From NCBI GenBank assembly GCA_014843695.1, contig CM026391.1, positions 33,609,445 through 33,673,444 of the forward strand: a DNA stretch of 64,000 bases, in the 5' to 3' direction. How positions within the stretch are numbered: the stretch's first letter is position 1; the number at the start of each line of letters is the position of its first letter. Positions 1-11,670 of this stretch are shown piece after piece. The notes under the pieces are model-generated. The model did no database searches. It had not been told where the DNA came from and saw only the letters and a program-made list of their open reading frames with translations. The stretch comes from Archivesica marissinica (Eukaryota > Mollusca > Bivalvia > Venerida > Vesicomyidae). The translations under genes and the position numbers were made by a program.

Positions 1-3000
1 ATATAGTACCCATGTAGTGGATATAGTACCCAGGTAGTGGATATAGTACCCAGGTAGTGGATATAGTACCCAGGTAGTGGATATAGTACCCAGGTAGTGG
101 ATATAGTACCCAGGTAGTGGATATAGTACCCAGGTAGGATTAGACCCGTAGTGGATATAGTACCCAGGTAGTGGATATAGTACCCAGGTAGTGGATATAG
201 TACCCAGGTAGTGGATATAGTACCCAGGTAGTGGATATAGTACCCAGGTAGTGGATATAGTACCCAGGTAGTGGATATAGTACATGTAGTGGATATAGTA
301 CCCAGGTAGTGGATATAGTACCCAGGTAGTGGATATAGTACCCAGGTAGTGGATATAGTACCCATGTAGTGGATATAGTACCCAGGTAGTGGATATAGTA
401 CCCAGGTAGTGGATATAGTACCCATGTAGTGGATATAGTACCCAGGTAGTGGATATAGTACCCAGGTAGTGGATATAGTACCCAGGTAGTGGATATAGTA
501 CCCATGTAGTGGATATAGTACCCAGGTAGTGGATATAGTACCCAGGTAGTGGATATAGTACCCAGGTAGTGGATATAGTACCCAGGTAGTGGATATAGTA
601 CCCAGGTAGTGGATATAGTACCCATGTAGTGGATATAGTACCCAGGTAGTGGATATAGTACATAGTGATATGTAGTGGATATAGTACTCAGGTAGTGGAT
701 ATAGTACCCAGGTAGTGGATATAGTACCCAGGTAGTGGATATAGTACCCAGGTAGTGGATATAGTACCCAGGTAGTGGATATAGTACCCATGTAGTGGAT
801 ATAGTACCCAGGTAGTGGATATAGTACCCAGGTAGTGGATATAGTACTCATGTAGTGGATATAGTACCCAGGTAGTGGATATAGTACCCAGGTAGTGGAT
901 ATAGTACCCAGGTAGTGGATATAGTACCCAGGTAGTGGATATAGTACCCATGTAGTGGATATAGTACCCAGGTAGTGGATATAGTACCCATGTAGTGGAT
1001 ATAGTACCCAGGTAGTGGATATAGTACCCAGGTAGTGGATATAGTACCCATGTAGTGGATATAGTACCCAGGTAGTGGATATAGTACCCATGTAGTGGAT
1101 ATAGTACCCAGGTAGTGGATATAGTACCCAGGTAGTGGATATAGTACCCAGGTAGTGGATATAGTACCCAGGTAGTGGATATAGTACCCAGGTAGTGGAT
1201 ATAGTACCCAGGTAGTGGATATAGTACCCAGGTAGTGGATATAGTACCCATGTAGTGGATATAGTACCCAGGTAGTGGATATAGTACCCATGTAGTGGAT
1301 ATAGTACCCAGGTAGTGGATATAGTACCCATGTAGTGGATATAGTACCCAGGTAGTGGATATAGTACCCATGTAGTGGATATAGTACCCAGGTAGTGGAT
1401 ATAGTACCCAGGTAGTGGATATAGTACTCAGGTAGTGGATATAGTACCCAGGTAGTGGATATAGTACTCATGTAGTGGATATAGTACCCAGGTAGTGGAT
1501 ATAGTACCCAGGTAGTGGATATAGTACTCATGTAGTGGATATAGTACCCAGGTAGTGGATATAGTACCCAGGTAGTGGATATAGTACCCAGGTAGTGGAT
1601 ATAGTACCCAGGTAGTGGATATAGTACTCATGTAGTGGATATAGTACCCATGTAGTGGATATAGTACCCAGGTAGTGGATATAGTACCCAGGTAGTGGAT
1701 ATAGTACCCAGGTAGTGGATATAGTACTCAGGTAGTGGATATAGTACCCAGGTAGTGGATATAGTACCCATGTAGTGGATATAGTACCCATGTAGTGGAT
1801 ATAGTACCCAGGTAGTGGATATAGTACCCATGTAGTGGATATAGTACCCAGGTAGTGGATATAGTACCCAGGTAGTGGATATAGTACCCATGTAGTGGAT
1901 ATAGTACTCAGGTAGTGGATATAGTACTCATGTAGTGGATATAGTACCCAGGTAGTGGATATAGTACTCAGGTAGTGGATATAGTACCCATGTAGTGGAT
2001 ATAGTACCCAGGTAGTGGATATAGTACCCATGTAGTGGATATAGTACCCATGTAGTGGATATAGTACCCAGGTAGTGGATATAGTACCCAGGTAGTGGAT
2101 ATAGTACCCATGTAGTGGATATAGTACTCATGTAGTGGATATAGTACCCATGTAGTGGATATAGTACCCAGGTAGTGGATATAGTACCCATGTAGTGGAT
2201 ATAGTACCCAGGTAGTGGATATAGTACCCAGGTAGTGGATATAGTACTCATGTAGTGGATATAGTACCCAGGTAGTGGATATAGTACCCATGTAGTGGAT
2301 ATAGTACCCATGTAGTGGATATAGTACCCAGGTAGTGGATATAGTACCCATGTAGTGGATATAGTACCCAGGTAGTGGATATAGTACCCATGTAGTGGAT
2401 ATAGTACCCAGGTAGTGGATATAGTACTCAGGTAGTGGATATAGTACCCATGTAGTGGATATAGTACCCAGGTAGTGGATATAGTACCCAGGTAGTGGAT
2501 ATAGTACCCAGGTAGTGGATATAGTACTCATGTAGTGGATATAGTACCCATGTAGTGGATATAGTACTCATGTAGTGGATATAGTACCCAGGTAGTGGAT
2601 ATAGTACCCAGGTAGTGGATATAGTACCCAGGTAGTGGATATAGTACTCATGTAGTGGATATAGTACCCAGGTAGTGGATATAGTACCCAGGTAGTGGAT
2701 ATAGTACCCAGGTAGTGGATATAGTACTCATGTAGTGGATATAGTACCCAGGTAGTGGATATAGTACTCATGTAGTGGATATAGTACCCAGGTAGTGGAT
2801 ATAGTACCCAGGTAGTGGATATAGTACCCAGGTAGTGGATATAGTACCCAGGTAGTGGATATAGTACTCATGTAGTGGATATAGTACCCAGGTAGTGGAT
2901 ATAGTACCCAGGTAGTGGATATAGTACTCATGTAGTGGATATAGTACCCAGGTAGTGGATATAGTACCCAGGTAGTGGATATAGTACCCAGGTAGTGGAT

Positions 3001-6000
3001 ATAGTACCCAGGTAGTGGATATAGTACCCATGTAGTGGATATAGTACCCAGGTAGTGGATATAGTACTCATGTAGTGGATATAGTACCCAGGTAGTGGAT
3101 ATAGTACTCATGTAGTGGATATAGTACCCAGGTAGTGGATATAGTACCCAGGTAGTGGATATAGTACCCAGGTAGTGGATATAGTACCCAGGTAGTGGAT
3201 ATAGTACTCATGTAGTGGATATAGTACCCAGGTAGTGGATATAGTACCCAGGTAGTGGATATAGTACTCATGTAGTGGATATAGTACCCAGGTAGTGGAT
3301 ATAGTACCCAGGTAGTGGATATAGTACCCAGGTAGTGGATATAGTACCCAGGTAGTGGATATAGTACCCATGTAGTGGATATAGTACCCAGGTAGTGGAT
3401 ATAGTACCCAGGTAGTGGATATAGTACCCAGGTAGTGGATATAGTACTCATGTAGTGGATATAGTACCCAGGTAGTGGATATAGTACTCATGTAGTGGAT
3501 ATAGTACCCAGGTAGTGGATATAGTACCCATGTAGTGGATATAGTACCCAGGTAGTGGATATAGTACCCAGGTAGTGGATATAGTACCCATGTAGTGGAT
3601 ATAGTACCCAGGTAGTGGATATAGTACTCATGTAGTGGATATAGTACCCAGGTAGTGGATATAGTACTCAGGTAGTGGATATAGTACCCATGTAGTGGAT
3701 ATAGTACCCAGGTAGTGGATATAGTACCCAGGTAGTGGATATAGTACCCAGGTAGTGGATATAGTACCCATGTAGTGGATATAGTACCCAGGTAGTGGAT
3801 ATAGTACCCAGGTAGTGGATATAGTACCCAGGTAGTGGATATAGTACTCATGTAGTGGATATAGTACCCAGGTAGTGGATATAGTACCCATGTAGTGGAT
3901 ATAGTACCCAGGTAGTGGATATAGTAAGTAGTGATGTAGTGGATATAGTACTCAGGTAGTGGATATAGTACCCAGGTAGTGGATATAGTACCCATGTAGT
4001 GGATATAGTACCCAGGTAGTGGATATAGTACCCAGGTAGTGGATATAGTACCCATGTAGTGGATATAGTACCCATGTAGTGGATATAGTACCCAGGTAGT
4101 GGATATAGTACTCATGTAGTGGATATAGTACCCAGGTAGTGGATATAGTACCCATGTAGTGGATATAGTACCCAGGTAGTGGATATAGTACCCAGGTAGT
4201 GGATATAGTACCCAGGTAGTGGATATAGTACCCAGGTAGTGGATATAGTACCCAGGTAGTGGATATAGTACCCAGGTAGTGGATATAGTACCCATGTAGT
4301 GGATATAGTACCCAGGTAGTGGATATAGTACTCAGGTAGTGGATATAGTACCCATGTAGTGGATATAGTACCCATGTAGTGGATATAGTACTCATGTAGT
4401 GGATATAGTACCCAGGTAGTGGATATAGTACCCAGGTAGTGGATATAGTACCCAGGTAGTGGATATAGTACCCATGTAGTGGATATAGTACCCAGGTAGT
4501 GGATATAGTACCCATGTAGTGGATATAGTACCCAGGTAGTGGATATAGTACCCAGGTAGTGGATATAGTACTCATGTAGTGGATATAGTACCCAGGTAGT
4601 GGATATAGTACCCAGGTAGTGGATATAGTACCCAGGTAGTGGATATAGTACCCAGGTAGTGGATATAGTACCCAGGTAGTGGATATAGTACCCATGTAGT
4701 GGATATAGTACCCAGGTAGTGGATATAGTACCCATGTAGTGGATATAGTACCCAGGTAGTGGATATAGTACTCATGTAGTGGATATAGTACCCAGGTAGT
4801 GGATATAGTACTCAGGTAGTGGATATAGTACCCATGTAGTGGATATAGTACCCAGGTAGTGGATATAGTACCCATGTAGTGGATATAGTACCCATGTAGT
4901 GGATATAGTACCCAGGTAGTGGATATAGTACCCAGGTAGTGGATATAGTACTCATGTAGTGGATATAGTACTCATGTAGTGGATATAGTACCCATGTAGT
5001 GGATATAGTACCCAGGTAGTGGATATAGTACCCATGTAGTGGATATAGTACCCAGGTAGTGGATATAGTACCCAGGTAGTGGATATAGTACCCAGGTAGT
5101 GGATATAGTACTCATGTAGTGGATATAGTACCCAGGTAGTGGATATAGTACCCATGTAGTGGATATAGTACCCATGTAGTGGATATAGTACCCAGGTAGT
5201 GGATATAGTACCCATGTAGTGGATATAGTACTCAGGTAGTGGATATAGTACCCAAGTAGTGGATATAGTACCCAGGTAGTGGATATAGTACCCAGGTAGT
5301 GGATATAGTACTCATGTAGTGGATATAGTACCCATGTAGTGGATATAGTACCCATGTAGTGGATATAGTACCCAGGTAGTGGATGTAGTACTCATGTAGT
5401 GGATATAGTACCCAGGTAGTGGATATAGTACCCAGGTAGTGGATATAGTACTCATGTAGTGGATATAGTACCCAGGTAGTGGATATAGTACCCAGGTAGT
5501 GGATATAGTACCCAGGTAGTGGATATAGTACCCAGGTAGTGGATATAGTACCCATGTAGTGGATATAGTACCCATGTAGTGGATATAGTACTCATGTAGT
5601 GGATATAGTACCCAGGTAGTGGATATAGTACTCATGTAGTGGATATAGTACCCAGGTAGTGGATATAGTACCCAGGTAGTGGATATAGTACCCAGGTAGT
5701 GGATATAGTACCCAGGTAGTGGATGTAGTACTCATGTAGTGGATATAGTACCCAGGTAGTGGATATAGTACCCAGGTAGTGGATATAGTACCCAGGTAGT
5801 GGATATAGTACCCAGGTAGTGGATATAGTACCCAGGTAGTGGATATAGTACTCATGTAGTGGATATAGTACCCAGGTAGTGGATATAGTACTCATGTAGT
5901 GGATATAGTACCCAGGTAGTGGATATAGTACCCATGTAGTGGATATAGTACCCAGGTAGTGGATATAGTACCCAGGTAGTGGATATAGTACCCATGTAGT

Positions 6001-8828
6001 GGATATAGTACCCATGTAGTGGATATAGTACCCATGTAGTGGATATAGTACCCAGGTAGTGGATATAGTACCCAGGTAGTGGATATAGTACTCATGTAGT
6101 GGATATAGTACCCAGGTAGTGGATATAGTACCCATGTAGTGGATATAGTACCCAGGTAGTGGATATAGTACCCAGGTAGTGGATATAGTACCCAGGTAGT
6201 GGATATAGTACCCATGTAGTGGATATAGTACCCAGGTAGTGGATATAGTACTCATGTAGTGGATATAGTACCCAGGTAGTGGATATAGTACCCAGGTAGT
6301 GGATATAGTACTCAGGTAGTGGATATAGTACCCAGGTAGTGGATATAGTACCCAGGTAGTGGATATAATACCCAGGTAGTGGATATAGTACTCATGTAGT
6401 GGATATGTAGTGGATATAGTACTCAGGTAGTGGATATAGTACCCAGGTAGTGGATATAGTACCCAGGTAGTGGATATAGTACTCAAGTAGTGGATATAGT
6501 ACTCATGTAGTGGATATGTAGTGGATATAGTACTCATGTAGTGGATATAGTACTCAGGTAGTGGATATAGTACCCAGGTAGTGGATATAGTACCCATGTA
6601 GTGGATATAGTACCCAGGTAGTGGATATAGTACCCAGGTAGTGGATATAGTACCCATGTAGTGGATATAGTACCCATGTAGTGGATATAGTACCCAGGTA
6701 GTGGATATAGTACCCAGGTAGTGGATATAGTACCCAGGTAGTGGATATAGTACTCATGTAGTGGATATAGTACCCAGGTAGTGGATATAGTACCCATGTA
6801 GTGGATATAGTACCCAGGTAGTGGATATAGTACACAGGTAGTGGATATAGTACCCAGGTAGTGGATATAGTACCCATGTAGTGGATATAGTACCCAGGTA
6901 GTGGATATAGTACTCATGTAGTGGATATAGTACCCAGGTAGTGGATATAGTACCCAGGTAGTGGATATAGTACTCAGGTAGTGGATATAGTACCCAGGTA
7001 GTGGATATAGTACCCAGGTAGTGGATATAATACCCAGGTAGTGGATATAGTATTAATGTAGTGGATATGTAGTGGATATAGTACTCAGGTAGTGGATATA
7101 GTACCCAGGTAGTGGATATAGTACCCAGGTAGTGGATATAGTACTCATGTAGTGGATATAGTACCCAGGTAGTGGACATAGTACTCATGTAGTGGATATA
7201 GTACTCATGTAGTGGATATAGTACCCATGTAGTGGACATAGTACTCATGTAGTGGATATAGTACCCATGTAGTGGACATAGTACTCATGTAGTGGATATA
7301 GTACCCATGTAGTGGACATAGTACTCATGTAGTGGATATAGTACTCATGTAGTGGATATAGTACCTATGTAGTGGACATAGTACTCATGTAGTGGATATA
7401 TTACCCATGTAGTGGACATAGTACTCATGTAGTGGATATAGTACCCATGTAGTGGACATAGTACTCATGTAGTGGATATAGTACTCATGTAGTGGATATA
7501 GTACCTATGTAGTGGACATAGTACTCATGTAGTGGATATATTACCCATGTAGTGGACATAGTACTCATGTAGTGGATATAGTACCCATGTAGTGGACATA
7601 GTACTCATGTAGTGGATATAGTACTCATGTAGTGGATATAGTACCTATGTAGTGGACATAGTACTCATGTAGTGGATATATTACCCATGTAGTGGACATA
7701 GTACTCATGTAGTGGATATAGTACCCATGTAGTGGACATAGTACTCATGTGGTAGATATAGTACCCAGGTAGTGGATATAGTACTCATGTAGTGGATATA
7801 GTACCCATGTAGTGGATATAGTACCCAGGTAGTGTATATAGTACTCATGTAGTGGATATAGTACCCATGTAGTGGATATAGTACCCAGGTAGTGGACATA
7901 GTACTCATGTAGTGGATATAGTACCCAGGTAGTGGACATAGTACTCATGTAGTGGATATAGTACTCACGTAGTGGATACAGTACTCATGTAGTGGATATA
8001 GTACTCATGTAGTGGATATAGTACCCAGGTAGTGGATATAGTACTCATGTAGAGAATATAGTACTCATGTAGTGGATATAGTACTCATGTAGTGGATATA
8101 GTACCCATGTAGTGGATATAGTACTCATGTAGTGGATATAGTACCCATTTAGTGGATATAGTACTCATGTAGTGGATATTGTACCCATGTAGTGGATATA
8201 GTACTCATGTAGTGGATATAGTACCCAGGTAGTGGATATAGTAGTCATGTAATGGATATAGTACTCATGTAGTGGACATAGTACCCAGGTAGTGGATATA
8301 GTACTCATGTAGTGGATATAGTACTTATGTAGTGGATATAGTACCCATGTAGTGTATATAGTACCCAGGTAGTGGATATAGTACTCATGTAGTGGATATG
8401 GTACCCAGGTAGTGGAAATAGTACTCATGTAGTGGACACAGTACCCAGGTAGTGGATATAGTACTCATGTAGTGGATATAGTACTCATGTAGTGGACATA
8501 GTACCCAGGTAGTGGATATAGTACTCATGTAGTGGATATAGTACTTATGTAGTGGATATAGTACCCAGGTAGTGGAAATAGTACTCATGTAGTGGATATA
8601 GTACCCATGTAGTGGATATAGTACTTATGTAGTGGATATAGTACCCAGGTAGTGGATATAGTACTCATGTAGTGGATATGGTACCCAGGTAGTGGATATA
8701 GTACTCATGTAGTGGACATAGTACCCAGGTAGTGGATATAGTACTCATGTAGTGGATATAGTACCCAGGTAGTGGATATAGTACTCATGTAGTGGATATA
8801 GTACCCATGTAGTGGATATAGTACCCAG
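1..8828. repeat. Satellite A: 20-bp tandem array, about 440 copies, open at left edge
   Basis: The unit is GTAGTGGATATAGTACCCAG, repeated head to tail from the first base. Units differ mainly at two sites: CCCA followed by G or T, and CCCA versus CTCA. From 1 to about 7060 the array is very homogeneous. Irregular or short units occur near 137-150, 292, 661-675, 3929-3942, 6403, 6515 and 7068. From about 7130 to 8828 units diverge (GGACATA, CTTATG, single substitutions) and a higher-order pattern appears. Three units make 60 bp, so frames without stops stay open for hundreds of codons; these are by-products of the periodicity and not genes. No gene is seen inside. Confidence 0.97.
7281..7740. 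repeat. 140-bp higher-order repeat inside satellite A (3 copies)
   Basis: Marker variants recur every 140 bp, that is every seven 20-bp units. GTACCTATGT lies at 7361, 7501 and 7641, and TTACCCATGT at 7401, 7541 and 7681. The block sits in the divergent right part of satellite A and shows local amplification of a seven-unit cassette. Confidence 0.9.
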
Positions 8829-8940
8829 TTTTACAGTAAAACAATTCCTAATCGGTCACCATCGGTGTTTTACAATATTTGCAGCACGCTAATAACAACT
8901 AATATGAAATATTCATACATGCATGTATCATATTGTCTGA
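8829..8940. other. Unique spacer between two arrays
   Basis: About 110 bp of AT-rich non-repetitive DNA separating satellite A from the next array. It holds a perfect 14-bp palindrome, ATACATGCATGTAT, at 8915-8928. No coding signal is seen. Confidence 0.7.
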
Positions 8941-9422
8941 TACATTACAGATGTATATAGGCAGGCAATGCATTACAGATGTGTATAGGCAGGCAATGCA
9001 TTATAGATGTATATAGGCAGGCAATACATTACAGATGTATATAGGCAGGCAATGCATTACAGATTTATATAGGCAGGCAATGCATTACAGATGTACATAG
9101 GCAGGCAATACATTACATATGTATATAGGCAGGCAATGCATTACAGATGTATATAGGCACGCAATACATTACAGATGTATATAGGCAGGCAATGCATTAC
9201 AGATGTATATAGGCAGGCAATACATTACAGATGTATCTAGGCAGTCAATGCATTACAGATGTGTATAGGCAGGCAATGCATTACAGATGTATATAGGCAG
9301 GCAATACATTACATATGTATATAGGCAGACAATGCATTACATATGTATATAGGCAAGCAATGCATTGCAGATGTATATAGGCAGGCAATGCATTACATAT
9401 GTATATAGGCAGGCAATGCATT
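8941..9422. repeat. 28-bp minisatellite, about 17 copies
   Basis: The unit starts GCAATGCATTACAGATGTAT and ends ATAGGCAG, with a strict 28-bp period (GCAATG at 8965, 8993 and onward). Variation is mostly single-base: GCAATG/GCAATA, ACAGATG/ACATATG, TATATAGG/TGTATAGG. The array ends in unique DNA at about 9422. Confidence 0.95.
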
Positions 9423-9570
9423 GCTGTATAATCATGTGGAATAAAATGCATTCAGTGAACATATTTTAATGATATTGTACGATTATTAGTTGGGCTCCTA
9501 ACATTACAAAACATCAGATTAGGAATTGTGTTGAGTGTAAACATTATTTATATATTAATGTCTCATCCAT

Positions 9571-9581
9571 GTATACATACA
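9571..9581. repeat. SINE target-site duplication, left copy
   Basis: GTATACATACA at 9571-9581 is repeated exactly at 9871-9881, flanking the SINE. An 11-bp direct repeat is the expected footprint of LINE-mediated insertion. Confidence 0.85.
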
Positions 9582-9870
9582 GACGGATCTGTAGTCCAGT
9601 GGTAACACGCTGGACTGGTAATACAGGGATCGCGGGTTCGATCCCCAGTCTGACCCTAATGCAATTAACAGTCTTTCAGATGGGACTTTAAACCGAGGAC
9701 TCGTATCGGTGCTGTACAGTGTGCATGTAAAAGAACAAGAGGAGACTCTGGAATGGGTCTCTGTCTGTATCATTGCACTATACTCCAAAAATCTAAAATG
9801 ACTAATATCTTCAGGAGGCGTAGCTCATATGGGCAACCGGTAGAAACGACTAATAAACGTAAAACACACA
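9582..9870 (+). mobile_element. tRNA-derived SINE with a conserved central domain
   Basis: This is a 289-bp element between exact 11-bp direct repeats. Its 5' part is tRNA-like, with an A box at about 9592-9602 (TAGTCCAGTGG) and a canonical B box (GGTTCGATCCC) at about 9634-9644. These are the internal RNA polymerase III promoter elements. A central block follows (GATGGGACTTTAAACCGAGG, then GTAAAAGAAC). It resembles the conserved core of invertebrate SINEs of the Nin-DC/MetaSINE type; that assignment is from memory of the families and not an alignment. The 3' part ends in an A-rich tail (ACGTAAAACACACA). The element is non-autonomous and relies on a partner LINE. The intact target duplication suggests fairly recent insertion. 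Confidence 0.85.
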
Positions 9871-9881
9871 GTATACATACA
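9871..9881. repeat. SINE target-site duplication, right copy
   Basis: GTATACATACA, identical to 9571-9581, immediately after the SINE tail. Confidence 0.85.
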
Positions 9882-10030
9882 ACGAAACAATATACATACA
9901 AATGCCAATACAGACTTGCACATTGTCACTCGGTTAGGATATACAGCAGGTTAATATATTATATACTTGTCGGTTAGGAGCTACAGCACGATTCAGCTAA
10001 TAACATACATACTTGTAGAGTAAAATCTAC
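9882..10030. other. Unique spacer with a degenerate direct repeat
   Basis: AT-rich sequence without a gene. CGGTTAGGATATACAGCA near 9932 recurs as CGGTTAGGAGCTACAGCA near 9972, an imperfect duplication of about 40 bp. Confidence 0.5.
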
Positions 10031-10456
10031 CTCGGGTTATTCTGCGATATACCTACCTTGAACGATGCTGCGTGCGCACCGTGTTTTGGCTATTCCATTT
10101 ATACAATGCGTGTAAAGTTTTATGAATGAAAGTCACGTGATGTTTGTAAAAATTACCGTGGGAATCCGCGGAAGTGAGCTATTTTTAGAATCAGATAATC
10201 TCGTGTCCGTCTTGTTTTTCTGTTAAGTAACGTTTCAGTTACTATTCTGTACAGTTTTATTTGACAAAATAAATAAAATTATTGATCAGTTACAACTTTT
10301 GTTCATTTATGCACTAGATTGATATTTTCCATAAAAATTTCGAAAGCCAAATGCAGCGGCGTTTGAAGAAAATACTCCTTTAAAATTATTAGAAGTAAGT
10401 CGTGTTAGAATCGAAATAATAAGTATCAACCATGGTATATCGCAGAATAACCCGAG
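10031..10456. mobile_element. MITE-like element with perfect 23-bp inverted repeats
   Basis: CTCGGGTTATTCTGCGATAT plus ACC at 10031-10053 is the exact reverse complement of 10434-10456. The 380 bp between carry no transposase frame. They include a TCACGTGA palindrome (10133-10140) and an AATAAA-containing AT-rich stretch. Matching terminal inverted repeats, short length and lack of coding capacity fit a MITE. No clear target duplication was found, so the superfamily is not assigned. The right end is also the left arm of a larger palindrome running to 10718. Confidence 0.7.
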
Positions 10457-10718
10457 TTTGTCGTTCTTATGCGTATAAATATATCACTCAGGCCGAAATT
10501 CGTGATATATTTCTACGCATAAGAACTTCAAACGATATACCACGGTTGATACTTCAAACGATATACCACGGTTGATACTTCAAACGATATACCACGGTTG
10601 ATACTTCAAACGATATACCACGGTTGATACTTCAAACGATATACCACGGTTGATACTTCAAACGATATACCACGGTTGATACTTCAAACGATATACCACG
10701 GTTGATACTTATTATTTC
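10415..10718. repeat. Nested palindrome extending the MITE right end
   Basis: The sequence from about 10415 to 10443 (AATAATAAGTATCAACC then ATGGTATATCG) is repeated inverted at 10689-10718 with one mismatch (CGATATACCACGGTTGATAC then TTATTATTTC). An inner hairpin pairs 10463-10487 with 10502-10526 (24 of 25 positions) around a 14-nt loop. The right arm is expanded by the 26-bp tandem array. The structure could be a second, inverted copy of the same element or one foldback element. Confidence 0.7.
10533..10714. repeat. 26-bp minisatellite, 7 copies, made of MITE terminal sequence
   Basis: The unit CGATATACCACGGTTGATAC plus TTCAAA is repeated seven times with no visible divergence. Its first 20 bp are the reverse complement of the end of the neighbouring palindromic element (GTATCAACCATGGTATATCG at about 10424-10443) apart from one base. 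The array thus arose by tandem amplification of a transposon end. Confidence 0.93.
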
Positions 10719-10761
10719 TTAAATATACTTGTCGGGTACAATACAAGATAACCTAGCATTT

Positions 10762-10851
10762 CAGGAAGCACCGGAAATATAGAAATCAACGATCGATTTA
10801 TACATACAGGAAGCACTTGAAATATACGAATCAACGATCGATCTATTCATA
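10762..10851. repeat. Imperfect 45-bp direct duplication
   Basis: CAGGAAGCACCGGAAATATA at 10762 recurs as CAGGAAGCACTTGAAATATA at 10807. Each is followed by a shared ATCAACGATCGAT segment. There are two copies with a few substitutions. Confidence 0.8.
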
Positions 10852-11405
10852 CCGTTATCCAGTTATAATTGTAGCAATTAAGTTGATGACGTCACAATTC
10901 ACCTTGATATTCAATCAGATAAAATATTCAGATGTTAGCAGATTATTATATTAACCAATTGCCACGTCGTCCGATAGAGAAGTCTTTTTACTGTTCTATT
11001 TGTATTACGTTTTTAGATCAATTCATTTATTTCACTAATTTCATGAAATTACATGACTTACTGAGTTAATAATACAACATTGCGTGTTGTTGTAGTCGCT
11101 TTTTAATTGAATATATAATCACGTGATAATATCGTAGTATTGTATTGGTGATATATAGCCTTGTATAGGTCCATGGGGCCGGGTGCTGAATGCTTTTGTA
11201 TACACATGTCACAAGAATTTCTCATTTACCTAATTACTAGTATGGTTAGAATTTATAGATATAACACATCATATAGAAACGGAAGACGCGCGTTACTAAT
11301 TGGAAGGGTTAATCCCTAAATCTCCCGTTCCGTCATTCTACGTTAATTACAAACAATTACAGAAGAAGTTTATGGTTTGACTGAAGGTTGAAAGACAACA
11401 GTAAG
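10852..11405 (+). promoter_or_regulatory. Unique upstream region of the IL-17-like gene with candidate factor sites
   Basis: Non-repetitive AT-rich DNA upstream of the TATA box. I see a perfect CRE/ATF palindrome TGACGTCA at 10887-10894 and a TCACGTGA E-box palindrome at 11119-11126. I also see a kappaB-like GGG-N5-CCC motif (GGGTTAATCCC) at 11306-11316, about 120 bp upstream of the inferred start site. The last is one base longer than the usual 10-bp kappaB site. The motifs are read directly; their use is inference. Molluscan IL-17 genes are generally immune-inducible, which would fit NF-kappaB or bZIP control. Confidence 0.35.
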
Positions 11406-11408
11406 CTT

Positions 11409-11440
11409 TATAAAAGCGCTCACGCTGTGAGGTTCAGTGT
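11409..11440 (+). promoter_or_regulatory. TATA box and initiator of the IL-17-like gene
   Basis: TATAAAAG lies at 11409-11416, and an initiator-like TTCAGTG has its A at 11436, 27 bp downstream. An RNA starting there would have a 5' leader of about 26 nt before the ATG at 11462. Spacing, initiator and the signal-peptide frame that follows make this a credible core promoter. No transcript evidence is available. Confidence 0.55.
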
Positions 11441-11461
11441 TATGCGGGATATTTCGTGAAT

Positions 11462-11521
11462 ATGTATTCTATGGAAATGCTTCAGTATGCTGTCTACGTG
11501 TATCTATGTTTGTCCAGTCTG
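11462..11521 (+). CDS. Candidate exon 1 of IL-17-like cytokine (signal peptide)
   Basis: ATG at 11462 opens 20 codons with a short polar start (MYSMEMLQ) and then a hydrophobic run (YAVYVYLCLSSL). The frame meets a consensus 5' splice site, CTG followed by GTAAGA, at 11522, so the exon ends in phase 0. A TATA box and initiator lie 25-50 bp upstream. Read-through past the donor enters minisatellite DNA, so the frame makes sense only if spliced. The next + strand exon I can recognise is IL-17 exon 2 at 43176. It also begins in phase 0, with residues LCSSAMVHG that would complete a signal peptide. Internal ATGs at 11474 and 11480 could also serve. Joining the two exons across 31.65 kb is inference. 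The exon could instead belong to an unseen transcript, or the join could be affected by the assembly gap. Confidence 0.55.
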
Positions 11522-11548
11522 GTAAGATTTTTTTCTATAAAGTCATTT

Positions 11549-11670
11549 CCGTGTTCCATATTACTCCGTGTTCCATATTACTCAGTGTTCCATATTATTA
11601 CTCCGTGTTCCATATTACTCCGTGTTCCATATTACTCCGTGTTCCATATTACTCCGTGTTCCATATTACT
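11549..11670. repeat. 17-bp minisatellite, 7 copies
   Basis: The unit is CCGTGTTCCATATTACT, seven copies. The third starts CAG and carries an extra ATT. The array begins 27 bp after the splice donor, inside the inferred intron. Confidence 0.95.

Noticed and set aside
9586..9657. A functional tRNA gene
   Set aside because: A and B boxes are present, but stems pair poorly and the sequence continues into a SINE body flanked by target duplications. It is a SINE head.
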